This document shows, one piece after another, positions 36,451-46,680 of a stretch of DNA of 64,000 nt. Position numbers and translations under genes: made by a program. The notes beneath the pieces are model-generated. The model saw only the letters and a list, made by a program, of their open reading frames with translations. It searched no databases and was not told the origin of the DNA. Positions within the stretch are counted from its first letter, which is position 1. Each line of letters starts with the position of its first letter. This DNA is from Aphrophora alni (lineage: Eukaryota > Arthropoda > Insecta > Hemiptera > Aphrophoridae): the NCBI GenBank assembly GCA_963513935.1, contig OY740768.1, positions 75,616,877-75,680,876 on the forward strand. Reading direction: 5' to 3'.

Positions 36451-36652
36451 ATCCAAATAAAAGAATGACGTAAATTTGTTATTATATGTTGGGTATTATA
36501 TTATATAGGGTATATATATATAGGTATTATGTTAATTACATTATATAATCTTGTCATATGGGGTCGAAGTTAAAGAAAAATATAGCTACCTGCATTTCTT
36601 AAACATATCTTTATTGTCATTAAAAATATAACGATTTTTTTCTTTTATGAAC

Positions 36653-37180
36653 AGTAAACGATCTCACCCTTTGTTTGTTGTAATACTTTCAATACAAATG
36701 TTCTTGTAAACTGAATGTGGCTACTACATCGTTGTTTTTTCATGAACGTACTGTTGTGAGGCAACAAGAAATTTGTCTGTCTTCCGGTTGCGCACTATAG
36801 CTTAATCGGTGAAACCAATTTTGATGAAGTAAACGATCTCACCCTTTGTTTGTTGTAATACTTTCAATACAAATGTTCTTATAAACTGAATGTGGCTACT
36901 ACATCGTTGTTTTTTCATGAACGTACTGTTGTGAGGCAACAAGAAATTTGTCTGTCTTCCGGTTGCGCACTATAGCTTAATTGGTAAACCAGATTTTGAT
37001 GAAGTAAACGATCTCACCCTTTGTTTGTTGTAATAATTTCAATACAAATGTTCTTGTAAACTGAATGTGGCTACTACATCGTTGTTAAGTTTTTCATGAA
37101 CGTACTGTTGTGAGGCAACAAGAAATTTGTCTGTCTTCCGGTTGCGCACTATAGCTTAATCGGTGAAACCAATTTTCATC
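36653..37180 (+). repeat. Three tandem units of 175 bp
   Basis: AGTAAACGATCTCACCC starts at 36,653, 36,828 and 37,003, so the period is 175 bp. The units are nearly identical; the third has an extra AAGT-like insertion after TCGTTG. The CTGAATGTGGCTACT segment resembles the start of the 171-bp units at 54.62-55.03 kb and a single copy at about 63,030-63,060. Confidence 0.95.
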
Positions 37181-37184
37181 AAAT

Positions 37185-37440
37185 AATGCTTTGTGGTTAT
37201 ATTGTGCGTAACGCACAATATGACATACAACAATATTCATATATCAATAAGTAAGAGTAAGTACTGCACACTTTAACAAAATCACAGGGAGAAACAAAAG
37301 GTTTTACGGGTGGTTTGCTCCTTGTATTGTCATTGTAATTTACCATTCATTGACATCAACATTAGTAGAAATATCACACTGTATCTATCGTCGTAAACGA
37401 TAGATACACAACTGTAGTGTAAACAATCAGTTTATATATT
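37185..37440 (+). repeat. Unique flank of the 175-bp repeat, homologous to 63.08-63.2 kb
   Basis: It contains an 11-bp perfect hairpin (ATATTGTGCGT/ACGCACAATAT, 37,199-37,221). Next comes CACAGGGAGAAA, AAAGGTTTTACGGGTGGTTTG, TGTAATTTAC-ATTC-TTGA, shared in order with 63,115-63,200. The tandem units therefore belong to a larger interspersed element. Confidence 0.6.
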
Positions 37441-37722
37441 TTACTCTAATTTGCTTTAACCAATGACATAAAAGTTATTTGAAGTTATGAAGGAAATTTC
37501 AGGACACAAAACAGTGTAACTGTTAAGTAAATAATAATTTATTTAATATGTATAGGTCCTATAAAATTTGTGCAGGTTTCAATTCGTTTAAATTAAGTCA
37601 ATCAATCAAAGTAGTATTCTAGAAAGTTCTTAAATGTTTTGGCCAGTTAAATTACTTCAGGGAGCACCTGTGTCTGTAAGGACTCTGCAATAACTGTTTT
37701 GAGTAGCCGCTATTTTAAAACG

Positions 37723-37723
<1 letters not shown>

Positions 37724-37790
<67 letters not shown>
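37724..37790. repeat. (AT)n microsatellite, about 33 units
   Basis: A pure TA/AT dinucleotide run. Confidence 0.98.
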
Positions 37791-37792
<2 letters not shown>

Positions 37793-38059
37793 TTCGACCT
37801 AGTTACAAAGAATTCCCAGATTTCACAACTATTGGTGTTAAGTTAACAAACACACAGATAAACACCAAATGGTCAAGTTAAAACAGGATCTCACTTCGCT
37901 TTGTCAATAATTACTAGGTCTGTATGGCTGCTGTACATGTCGGACGTGGAAAAGAATCACTATTTCAAAATGAAGACTATTCTAAACTGAAATAACTATA
38001 AATAAATATTGAGCTTGACTTGTAAGATAATATTTGATTAAAAAAAACTCGACACACAA

Positions 38060-38170
38060 AAGTTATAGTTTAGTTGTTGTAGCTCATGTATCACTGAGGT
38101 TGGCGACTTTGTCGTTGACACGCGTTTGATTAAGTAAACGTAATTTTTGTGAGATCTTGTGTTCCGAGTT
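38060..38170 (+). repeat. Dispersed repeat carrying a hammerhead-like motif, copy of 2.5 kb
   Basis: It is the reverse complement of 2,500-2,640, differing by scattered substitutions. It holds the ribozyme-like motif copy D. Confidence 0.7.
38090..38130 (+). ncRNA. Hammerhead-ribozyme-like motif (copy D)
   Basis: The order is ATCA, CTGAGGT (core, last A changed to T), T, a 6-bp stem GGCGAC-TTT-GTCGTT (two G-U), GACA (relatives GAAA), C-GC-G, TT, TGAT. Stem II is better paired than in copy C, and helix I (ATCA/TGAT) is intact. Two core positions are mutated, so this copy should be inactive. Confidence 0.45.
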
Positions 38171-38174
38171 ATTT

Positions 38175-39135
38175 TAAAATCTGAAATAACTAGAAAACAA
38201 GAAACAATTTTTTTAATCTCTGTGTGTGAATTGTCTGACCATGCATTTCTGTTGCATTTGTTTGCGCGAAAGTTTACTTTTCCTTAAATATAGACACAAA
38301 TTACTGTGATAAGGAGAAATTCGATGATGTAATTTTCGTGAATATTGTTGTCCTACCTAACTTCAAAAAAGTGTTTTTGTTTGGTTTTTTTTTCAATTAA
38401 AACCATTTCAATAATTATAAAACCCTAATTTCGTGCTCCTAATTACTTACTAAAACATAATCAACGTGACTTTAATTTGAAGGTTCCTGCCATAAACAAC
38501 GTATGCTCTAAGGAACAAAATAAAACCTATCCCTACTCCTACATTAATCCCAATTTGAGAATCACCGATAAAACCTTAAATAAATTGTGCAAACATATTA
38601 CACAAACTTTCTCACGCATACATAAAAAAAAACCGTTTCCAAAAATGTCATTTCTTCCAAAAAATATTTTGTTGCCAACCAAAAAGTAAAAATAAACCAT
38701 GTACGCCGTGAAAACAAACATAATTTCAAAAATCATTATTTTGGACTCGGGGGACTTCAAAAGAGATACATCCGAAAAAAATTATACCTGAATTTTTGAT
38801 CCTATCACATAACTTTCTTTATACTACGTAGGCCTATATGTGAAAAAATGAATGAGTTCAAAGTTACGTTTAAATACGAATTGAGATTAAACGAGCTGTC
38901 TGAGACAAGACCAAAACTGTATGAAGTCGGTCAAAGTTCATTTGTGTATTTTCCAAATTACGGATTATATATATACACTTTTTGTTTGGCTTATGCATTT
39001 TTACACTTCAATAAAATTTGATACCCGAAGGTTGATTTTCATAAAAGTTAAGATGTATACATGCTTCTGGTTATTTAGTTTTATTTCAAAGTATGGTTAC
39101 GTTGCAAATTGCCAAAAGGGAATTGTACTGTTACC
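38175..39135. other. AT-rich noncoding stretch
   Basis: It includes a short piece at 38,785-38,850 (GATCC-ATCACATAACTTTCTTTATACTAC) shared with 8.92 and 48.27 kb. No gene was recognised. Confidence 0.45.
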
Positions 39136-39139
39136 AGTC

Positions 39140-39430
39140 TTTGTGTTAGTACTAATTAGACAGAAGTAAATTAATGCCATCTGATGAATCGATGAAGCAG
39201 GCGAATATAATAGGGAAAGTTTAGTGACTAACATCAAAGGTTTATGACGTTGTCTTGTAATTTACCGAATTATATGGACCAAAAACACACGAGGCTTTCC
39301 TATAATAATGCTGTTTCTAATATGAGCTTTGCAGGCTGTTATTGTATGTGAGCTTATTTATAGAGACAAGTTGACCATCTAAAATGTTTATTATTTAAAT
39401 TTAAATCTGATTTCTAGCTTCGTAAATATG
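39140..39430 (-). repeat. Dispersed repeat, inverted copy of 32.74-33.04 kb
   Basis: It is the reverse complement of 32,735-33,035 over about 290 bp. Confidence 0.8.
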
Positions 39431-39434
39431 TAAC

Positions 39435-40870
39435 AAAATAAAAAAAAAAAAATTATTTACTTTAAAATTGATATTGGGTTGATTTCTAGGTACTTTTGTA
39501 ATGTATACTTGTATAATAATGTTGATAACAAATTATTATAAAATAGGCAAAAGAATTAAAAAATGTTTCTAAATAAGTATAAAATTGACCTATGTTAACG
39601 TTATTCGTTTCACCTTTAATAATTTGGGAAAATTCTGCAAAGAACAACTTCACTTCGTTGATTTTCGGTAATTTATTTTGCGAGAAAATAGTAATTTTTC
39701 TGAACGAGTAAAAACAAAAATAATTTAGTAATTTTTGTCAATTTTTCGAGAATAAAATAACTGTTGTAAAAAACTATGAAATATTTAAGATCTCTAGTCA
39801 GGATTATGTGTTTTCTCTTCAACGTCTTGCCTTAAAAAAAGTACATTTCGTGTACATGTTACAACTGAGGATGGTAACTTGAACAGATAAATAGTTTATT
39901 TTGGAAATTTAAGTTTTCATTTGGTGATTTCAGAACTTATTTCGCTGAGAGCTTCATTATGTCTAAACTTCCGCGAATAATGAGCCGTTCTCGAAATGTC
40001 ACCAGTGTCCCTGTCAGCTTTATAGTGGATTCTCTGTCACTCGAGTTGGTCTCTCAGAATGTTTCATCTTCAGTGCCGAAATATATTTTTTAACCTACCC
40101 ATTCCAATATAAATGAAGGGTTAGGTTGGTAATTTGTCACGTTTTGTTATTTAATAATAACATCGTAACATTGTTTAACAACATTTTTCTAAAAAATGGG
40201 GGGGATAATGTTTTTTCACTCAAGATTCTTTTGAAACAGAATGCCCCGTTACTGTACTTTCTCTATGATATGTGACATTGTGGAGAAAAAGTAATTGCCT
40301 CTATAAACTACTTCGGATTGTACTGTCTTTTCTGTCTTTTTTTATGTTAATGACAATCCGTCACCTAGTTGCTAATAAAAATCCCATGCGTTGCGTGTGC
40401 CGGCATAACACCTTCACACTTCACGGGAGTGACGAGGACCAAACCATTACAATATGTAAATCACCGATGTCGGGCCGGATGTTACCAGCTTTGAATATTC
40501 TTTACCACGACGACCTGCCGTGCAGTTTAACTTCCGAATGATTATCAGGATGTTACCCCCCAATCTCCCAATCTATGCTTGACAAATTAATACCTTTTAG
40601 CAATTTTCCTTTTGAAATTCACCTTCCAGTAGAAGTTGAGATCTTATGAACATTGGGACGTTATTATCTCAAAACACATCTACTGTTTAGATATGTGTTA
40701 TCAGTCTAGGAAACGCATTTTTTCCCTGATCTCCTTCAAATTTAACACAAAAATATTGTTTTGTGTAATAGCCTGAAGAACTTGTGGTAAAACTCTTGTA
40801 TGTTTAAGTAAATTACCGTAAGTAAATTGTAAGTTTTTTACCGATTTACCAAGAACTCAAATAAAGATAC
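39435..40870. other. AT-rich noncoding stretch
   Basis: CTGAGGATGGTAACTTGAAC at 39,867 onward resembles the start of the ribozyme-like motif but lacks a proper stem and GAAAC. A GC-richer open frame of 89 codons at 40,272-40,541 has no domain I recognise. Confidence 0.4.
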
Positions 40871-40880
40871 CACATTATTC

Positions 40881-41158
40881 AACATTTAATGAGCTAAATA
40901 TTCTTTATTTTTCAAATGGTAGAAGATACAGAATATTTAACAGTAAATGAGCTTAATATTTTGTATTTTGCAAATGGTACAAGATACAGAATATTTAACA
41001 TTAAATGAGCTACCACTTTTTATTTTGCAAATGGTACAATATACAGAATATTTAGCATTAAATGAGATAAATATTTTGTATTTTGCAAATGGTACATGAT
41101 ACAGAATACATTAAATGAGCTAAATATTTTGTATTTTGTAAATGGTACAAGATGCACA
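40881..41158 (+). repeat. 58-bp tandem array, about 4.8 units
   Basis: The unit is AACATTAAATGAGCTAAATA, TTTTGTATTTTGCAAATGG, TACAAGATACAGAATATTT. Starts lie at 40,881, 40,939, 40,997, 41,054 and 41,108; the last step is shorter because of a small deletion. Confidence 0.9.
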
Positions 41159-41164
41159 AGATTT

Positions 41165-41925
41165 TGTCCTTTTATTATTGAATGAGATGATATCTTTGTG
41201 TTTATTGTAAGTTGAAACTTTATACGGGGAAAACTTTTATATACTATTTTTTTGTAATTTACTACAACACACAAAAAGCTATTCTTATTCATCCAGTGTT
41301 CAGCAATCAACTGTAATTTTAAAAGTTGAGTGCCAGGTGTCGGAAATTCAAAGGATTATCATGATATTGTCAGGAAACAAAATATACCATGATAAAATAA
41401 GAATGTTCAACTTTCTTTTAGAAATGTAGCTTTGGAAAAATAAATTCATTGCAAGTTCAAACCCGAGATTTTAAAATGACCACTTTTGGTTTGTTCAATT
41501 CAGATATTAAATTTTGTAAATCTCATCTGATTTTCAAACAAATTTACCCTCTTCTAAAATATGTTTCTATGAGCTGCTTAGTCAAACCTCAGCCAATTAC
41601 ACCGAACTATGTATTCAAGATCGGCCTACATCTCATGTAGTGTAATACTCAAACTTTAAAAAACCATCTAAAACTTGGAAACATGAAGCGATTTTTATTA
41701 TTCTTCCAATTCTGAATTATGTTACAACTTTTATTATTTATGGAACAAATATCTTCCTAATCGCTGCAAAAAAAAAAAATTCTGGAAAACTTCACCGATC
41801 AAAAAAAAAATGTCACTTTCAGTTAGCTTTAGCTAATCGTGTACTAATTTATTCTGTCTGCAAAACATTTATTCGCTGAATATTTTAAGACGTAAAATGT
41901 GTCGAAGCTATATTTCCCATTTTTC
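41165..41925. other. AT-rich noncoding stretch
   Basis: No feature was recognised. Confidence 0.5.
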
Positions 41926-41929
41926 AGCA

Positions 41930-42260
41930 GTAAACATGGTTATCACTCGGGAACTACTGCGCCGATTTCAAACAAATTTTTAATTCCAGTTACCGTTCAA
42001 ATCATGTACCAACTTCGTCACTCACAAAATATTTGTTGTTTAAAATTTTAATAAACCACGTAAAATTTGATGAATATTATTATGTTTATTACTTGTACAA
42101 ACAAATATTGTTATTACTTGCACTGCTGAATAAATTTTAGTGAAATAAATACTAAAACATGACCAGATATCGTAACTACAGAGAAAAAAAAAAGTCGAAT
42201 GATCGGTATTGGAGTTATAAGCTTACAGAGACGTTGCGTTTTATATTAGTAGAGATATTT
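41930..42260 (+). repeat. Dispersed transposon-tail-like repeat
   Basis: It contains GGAACTACTGCGCCGATTT and ends TTATAAGCTTACAGAGACG, TTGCGTTTTATATTAGTAGA. The copy at 51,250-51,425 shares AAAACTACTGAATC-TTT, AAACCTGACCAGATAT-GTA-CTAC, AGTTATAAGCT, ACAGA-GCGTTACGTT and TAGAGAT. Phrases of this kind end many insect non-autonomous elements. Confidence 0.65.
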
Positions 42261-42264
42261 ACAT

Positions 42265-43415
42265 CATTATTTAATACATATATACATAACTTTGTATCTC
42301 TGGTTATATCTAGTTTTACCTTCACTTAAATATATATCTTTGTTTCAGGTAAATACGATATATTTTGATCAGCACACCGAGAAACAAGTAATTGATTACT
42401 ACTGAGGTGAATATGCCGATATTTCTAAGCATGGTTTTTAAGTAGTTTTAAAATACAAAAGACTACGTCCGATACACAATACGTGAGACTCATTTTCCGA
42501 TAAACTCTACAATAAATTTTCAGTCACTTCATTTACAACATTATGTTATCTTTTTCGTGCCAATGTTTTATGTATTCATTGTTATGATGAGACTATTGAA
42601 CAAAGACATATTCATGTAGATTGCGGCATTTCATAATAAAAAGTGACTATTCAGTTATGTTTCTTTTGTGTAAATTAATGGAGCAACAATAGTGACTTTT
42701 TATTTTTATTTTACTGTCTTGATTGCCTTTTGTTCATTGTATAGAGCTATTCTAGTATTTTAATACTTTGTCATTGAAAGTATTTTATATCGGTTAAATA
42801 GACTGTAAAGCTGAAACACTTTACTTTTATATTTTACATTAAGAAAGAAATTAAGGCATTCACAAATCATCACAACTATTGCTATACATTTGGTCTTAAC
42901 ATTTATGGATGCTGCTTTTGTTATCATTTTTGTCCTAATGTGATTTAATTTTGTTGTTGTTCAATTAATGCCTTTACGTGTAAGATGCTGATGGAGATCG
43001 TATTGCCCTGTCGGATCTCAACGACAATGACTTTTTTTTTAATTCCAAACTTCAGCATAATCGGGAGGAAAGAGAGATAAGTTGGGATAGGAAGGTGAGA
43101 AAATGAAAGTGGGAATGCTAGATTCATCTTCACTCTCTCACTGTTGTTTTCCTTGCCTATAGTTCGATACTGTTGGTGTTATATTGGATGAAATATTAAT
43201 TTTATCGCTTTTGTCTTTCTGCGTTCTTAATGTAAGAAAACGTTTTCTAACATTACAAATATCACCTGCAAAATAAATCAAATTAAATCGGTTTCCAGGG
43301 TTGAACATTTTGATCTAGACACCTTTTGTCTCAAAGAAGTAGTCACTCATCAAAAATATCGAATGAACTAATAGATGACGTTTCGAGACTATGGATCAAC
43401 TCTCTTTACCAAATG
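42265..43415. other. AT-rich noncoding stretch
   Basis: No gene was recognised. An open frame of 62 codons at 42,945-43,133 (minus) has no known domain. Confidence 0.5.
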
Positions 43416-43419
43416 ATAA

Positions 43420-43530
43420 ACCTAGAAACATCATTTATCTAGTGGGAACATTAGAAACATGGAAAATACTAACATAATCTAGGGTTATTTTCGAAACTAA
43501 AACTAGTAACTTAAGAAAATAACGCAAGCT
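43420..43530 (+). repeat. Partial copy of the 31.74-kb repeat
   Basis: GATAAACCTAGAA-CAT, GTG...A-ACATGGAAAA and GAAACTAAAACTAGTAA-TTAAGAAA match the 5' part of 31,735-31,850 in direct orientation. Confidence 0.55.
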
Positions 43531-43534
43531 TTTG

Positions 43535-44315
43535 AAGTCCTGAACTCTCAAAATGACCAAGGAAAGCCAGAAATTAACAGATCTCATTAATCTTTTTAAT
43601 GAGGTTTTTCTAGATTCTTGTTCACATTAGCCATTCCTCCAAGGTGACCATATCTTTTATTGTAGCTCATCATTGTAAATATCGAATATATAGACAGAAT
43701 TTGTTTATATCCAACAGAAAAAAGTTACGGTTTGCTGGGGTTTTGGTTCACTCTGAATAGCGGGAAAACATTACTATCCAACCACCCACACGAATATTAT
43801 TATACTCCCCTTTTTATAAAGTTAACTGTATATATCCATATTTAAGTACCTAGTTCATGTAATTATATTCTATACCGTGTAAATCTGTTCAAAGTGCATA
43901 TTTTGATATCAGTTTTTATATTCTAACACCAGCTTAATAATATATACAGTTAATATTGTGTTGGTGAAAAATCAAAGATAATATTTTCGAAGGGATGTCG
44001 ATTTTGGGTTACTCTTGATTGCTTTGGTCTTAAGAGAAGATTTGTTTTACAACGAGAATACATTATGTAACCCCCATCTTTGGGCAGCTTATGTCCCTGA
44101 AATGCACTGTATCAATCAAAACCAAATTTGGTCAGAACTGTTAGTATCACAGGATAATGTTTTGTGCCGAGAAACGACATTACACACGACATTTTGACAG
44201 TATGGATCCTATTACTCATATTGCCTACCCGTCAACGATTGAAATATGGATGTTGTGGGCTTCCATTACTAAAATATGAATAAAAAATTGAAAATTAAAT
44301 TTCGTCTGCATTAAG
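43535..44315. other. AT-rich noncoding stretch
   Basis: No feature was recognised. Confidence 0.45.
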
Positions 44316-44319
44316 TTAG

Positions 44320-44690
44320 GTTTAAATGTTTCTTGTTCATTCATAGCAAGGCGTGATTAAAAGGTCACACGTTAAACTCTTAAAAGAGGGAGCAAAGGCT
44401 GTTCACCCCTCCCCCTATAATAGAGCTAGGTAACTACCCCGTTGACACTGAACCCTTTATGTAACTTGGTATTTGATATTTTTGTGCTCGAGTGCACTTC
44501 TGTTGTCTTGTGGGTTTTTCTGATCACGTTTGTATAGTCTTAATTATATTGACAACTCGAGCCTAGTTTTGAATCCTGATTTCCTTTCTTCGGTTATTAG
44601 TTTTAATTTTAGTTTCCATCATAGTCGAAGGACATTTTGGCCGTTTTCATGTTTGCCATGCTCTAGGGTTTTTCACTTCATAACGAGTGT
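44320..44690 (-). repeat. Dispersed repeat, inverted copy of 31.74-32.03 kb
   Basis: On the minus strand it reads in the same order as 31,735-32,010, with additional inserted segments. Confidence 0.7.
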
Positions 44691-44694
44691 AATG

Positions 44695-45595
44695 TTTATA
44701 TACACAAATAATTGCATATGTCCGATTTAAGTATATCAATAATAATTATCAGAGTTTGACAGTTGTATCTTTTCGGGAATGATACCACCTAATATATTAT
44801 TAAGTTTTCATCAAACAAACACGCTCTGCTTGTATCTCCTGGAACACGCTCTTCCATCAGCTTGTATCTCCTGGAAACGGAACAAGTCTAATAAATTTGA
44901 CGACCAGAATTTTAAGCTCAATTTTGGACTCTTCAGAAACAATTCTGTACTGAATTACAATGAACGCCTGGGTATATCATTAAGATTTATCCAATGTGAT
45001 ATGTCTAACATAAAAGATGACACAATTGTACAAACATATTTATCAACACAGACTTGCTGGAGAACAGATGTCGACAGTAATGACTTTAGCTGTATTGCAG
45101 GGACACAAAATGTTGTAGATATTTAACAAGACAAAATCAAACTGCTTCGACTAATGCGGCAATCAGATTTGTTTATATCTACACCAGTTTCAACCTCCTC
45201 GATTGATTTGCTGAGCAAAATGCAAACACATTCTGTTCATGCTTTTCAAAGTTTGTAGACTACATTAAAAATTTTTAAACAGACTTTGTAATTTTTCCTA
45301 AAACCGTGCTTTTAATAATTTTTTAATTTTAAGAAATTAATTTTTGGCATATAGGTATTGCGTATTTTAAGGGGCAACTCAACAATTTCAATTAGTAACT
45401 TAAATTGTGATACAACATTTTTAAAGGAAATATTGAGTAAAGAAAACTGACAGATTTAGGGTGGCTATGTTGCTCGTATCTAAAATTCCAGTCAAGTTAT
45501 TTATCCTCATATGTTATATTAATTTATTGATTTTAACGCTTATCCATTATTTTACCAAGCTAGTGTTATTGATTAAATAATTATTTCAAGTGAAA
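44695..45595. other. AT-rich noncoding stretch
   Basis: The longest open frame (115 codons, 44,779-45,126) shows no domain, no bias and no neighbour that would support a gene. It contains a short direct repeat (CTTGTATCTCCTGGAA twice, near 44,828 and 44,862). Confidence 0.4.
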
Positions 45596-45598
45596 AAT

Positions 45599-45655
45599 AA
45601 TCGAACCCAGGACCTTTGGCTTTACGCGCCAATGCTCTACCACCTGCGATATCCT
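45599..45655 (-). tRNA. tRNA-like relic (SINE head or tRNA pseudogene)
   Basis: On the minus strand there is an A-box-like TATCGCAGGTGGTAGAGC, a 5-bp anticodon-like stem TTGGC/GCCAA with 7-nt loop GCGTAAA, and a B box GGGTTCGATT. Read as a tRNA, the anticodon would be GTA (Tyr), with C at loop position 33 instead of T. The 3' half of the T stem and the acceptor stem are missing, since AT-rich DNA follows the B box directly. It is therefore not a functional tRNA, but a pol III promoter-like relic. Confidence 0.65.
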
Positions 45656-46048
45656 CATGTTTTATTTAAATTTGAAATGCGTTTGTCGTAGGTAGTCTAT
45701 TACTGCGCGACTAGTAACGTATTTAGCTTATAGACGTATAGATAACCCAGGTGTCCCAAAACACCCTGACCTCCACCCTATAAATTTAAAAAGACTATAT
45801 TAAAAAAATAATAAAATTACTTTTGAACTATAAAATTACCTTACCTCCAAATTGGGATTTTGCGGGGGACTCAAAATTTTAAAATGATAACCACTATCGA
45901 GTGCTAAATCAATAAATAGAATAACGAGTAAAGTAAATACGTATAAACCTGAAGTCTTGCTATTATTCTGATATAAATTGGCATCCGATTTAATAACTAG
46001 AATGCATTTCCGTCTCTGTGACTTATTAATTATGTAGTAATTCTACTT

Positions 46049-46092
46049 ACATTGACGCGTTTCGGAAATATTTTTTTCCATCCTCAGAATAT
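46049..46092 (-). ncRNA. Candidate hammerhead ribozyme (copy B), intact core
   Basis: Minus strand: ATATT, CTGAGGA (perfect CUGANGA), T, stem GGAA-AAAAAAATA-TTCC, GAAA, minimal helix III C-GC-G, TC (canonical UC before cleavage), AATGT. ATATT pairs with AATGT over 5 bp (one U-G) to form helix I. All core nucleotides are present. The single extra T before stem II is the only departure and is shared by every copy in this window. Function is inferred from the fold. Confidence 0.6.
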
Positions 46093-46163
46093 CTCGCTCA
46101 TTTGAGGTCGTCACAATAAATATGATTTCAACATATTTATTGTGACGACCTGAAATGAACGAG

Positions 46164-46207
46164 ATATTCTGAGGATGGAATAAAATATTTCCGAAACGCG
46201 TCAATGT
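46164..46207 (+). ncRNA. Candidate hammerhead ribozyme (copy A), intact core
   Basis: It has the same architecture as copy B on the opposite arm and strand: ATATT, CTGAGGA, T, GGAA-TAAAATAT-TTCC, GAAA, C-GC-G, TC, AATGT. The predicted cleavage is after C at 46,202. The arms differ in the stem-II loop, where changes would be neutral, while core and stems are identical. A transcript of the whole palindrome would form a long hairpin competing with the ribozyme fold. Confidence 0.6.
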
Positions 46208-46349
46208 AAGTAGAATTACTACATAATTAATAAGTCACAGAGACGGAAATGTATTCTAGTTATTTTAATCGTGACTTGGGCACATTTGCAATGAATATAA
46301 AATCCGATTTAAATTTAAAATAAAACTATCTATTTAAGGGTGGGGACAG

Positions 46350-46510
46350 GATCTTTTGGGACGTTTATAAAAGTATGGAAACAACTTTATAACTGTTCCG
46401 GATAAAATACTGTAACTTTTAGGATAAGTTATTGGTCAACTACGCTACCTTTTGTAGAGAAACAGAATTTCCATCTTTTCTAGGGGTGGTCCACGGGTTG
46501 TAACTAACTC
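46350..46510 (+). repeat. Dispersed repeat, inverted copy at 47.1-47.27 kb
   Basis: It shares, with 47,105-47,265 in reverse, ATAAAAGTAT-GAAAC, AACTGTTCC-GATA, TACTG-AACTTT-AGGATAA, CTAC-CTACCTTTT, and GAGAAACAGAATTTC. It is noncoding. Confidence 0.7.
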
Positions 46511-46574
46511 TTATCACCGAAGCCTGTCATCATTAAAAGTGTGACCATTTCCTGTTCACTAATAACGTGTTAAA

Positions 46575-46680
46575 AGTAGTGTTAGCCGGTTGGCTAAAAC
46601 ATTTCAGTAAAAAAGTTGAAAAAAAAAAGTTCTTTATAAATACGGTAGATAAGAAAAAAAATCAGCCAACCGATCACAAT
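46575..46680. repeat. Imperfect hairpin
   Basis: GTTAGCCGGTTGGCTAAAA near 46,580 pairs with TCAGCCAACCGATCACAA near 46,660, across about 65 nt. It may be the arms of a small foldback element. Confidence 0.45.

Larger units (their letters stand above)
45992..46263. repeat. Near-perfect palindrome, arms about 132 bp, 7-nt spacer
   Basis: The left arm at 45,992-46,124 is the reverse complement of 46,132-46,263 with only a handful of differences, around the spacer at 46,125-46,131. Its centre is CAATAAATATG/CATATTTATTG. Each arm carries one hammerhead-like motif, placed divergently. Such high arm identity implies a recent inverted duplication or ongoing arm correction. Confidence 0.95.
45749..46357. 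mobile_element. Possible non-autonomous element with GTCCCAAAA ends
   Basis: The left end reads AGGTGTCCCAAAACACCCTG then CCACCCTATAAATTTAAA. The right end, reverse-complemented, reads ACGTCCCAAAAGATCCTGTC then CCCACCCTTAAATAG. The ends are about 75% alike by eye and inverted, bounding about 610 bp that contains the long palindrome. No target duplication is clear. The two ends may instead be two separate repeat copies. Confidence 0.45.

Noticed and set aside
40050..40085. CTGAAGATGAAAC on the minus strand
   Set aside because: Box and GAAA are adjacent with no room for stem II.
40272..40541. 89-codon open frame in a GC-richer patch
   Set aside because: No domain or motif I recognise; could be an unknown transposon or exon, but nothing supports a call.
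43375..43405. CGAAACGTCATC on the minus strand
   Set aside because: Resembles the 3' part of the ribozyme motif, but CTGANGA is absent (TTGATCC) and no stem forms.
44779..45126. 115-codon open frame on the plus strand
   Set aside because: No recognisable domain, splice context or homologous copy; its length is possible by chance in 64 kb.
45599..45655. Functional tRNA-Tyr gene
   Set aside because: The acceptor stem and half of the T stem are missing, and loop position 33 is C; kept only as a tRNA-like relic.
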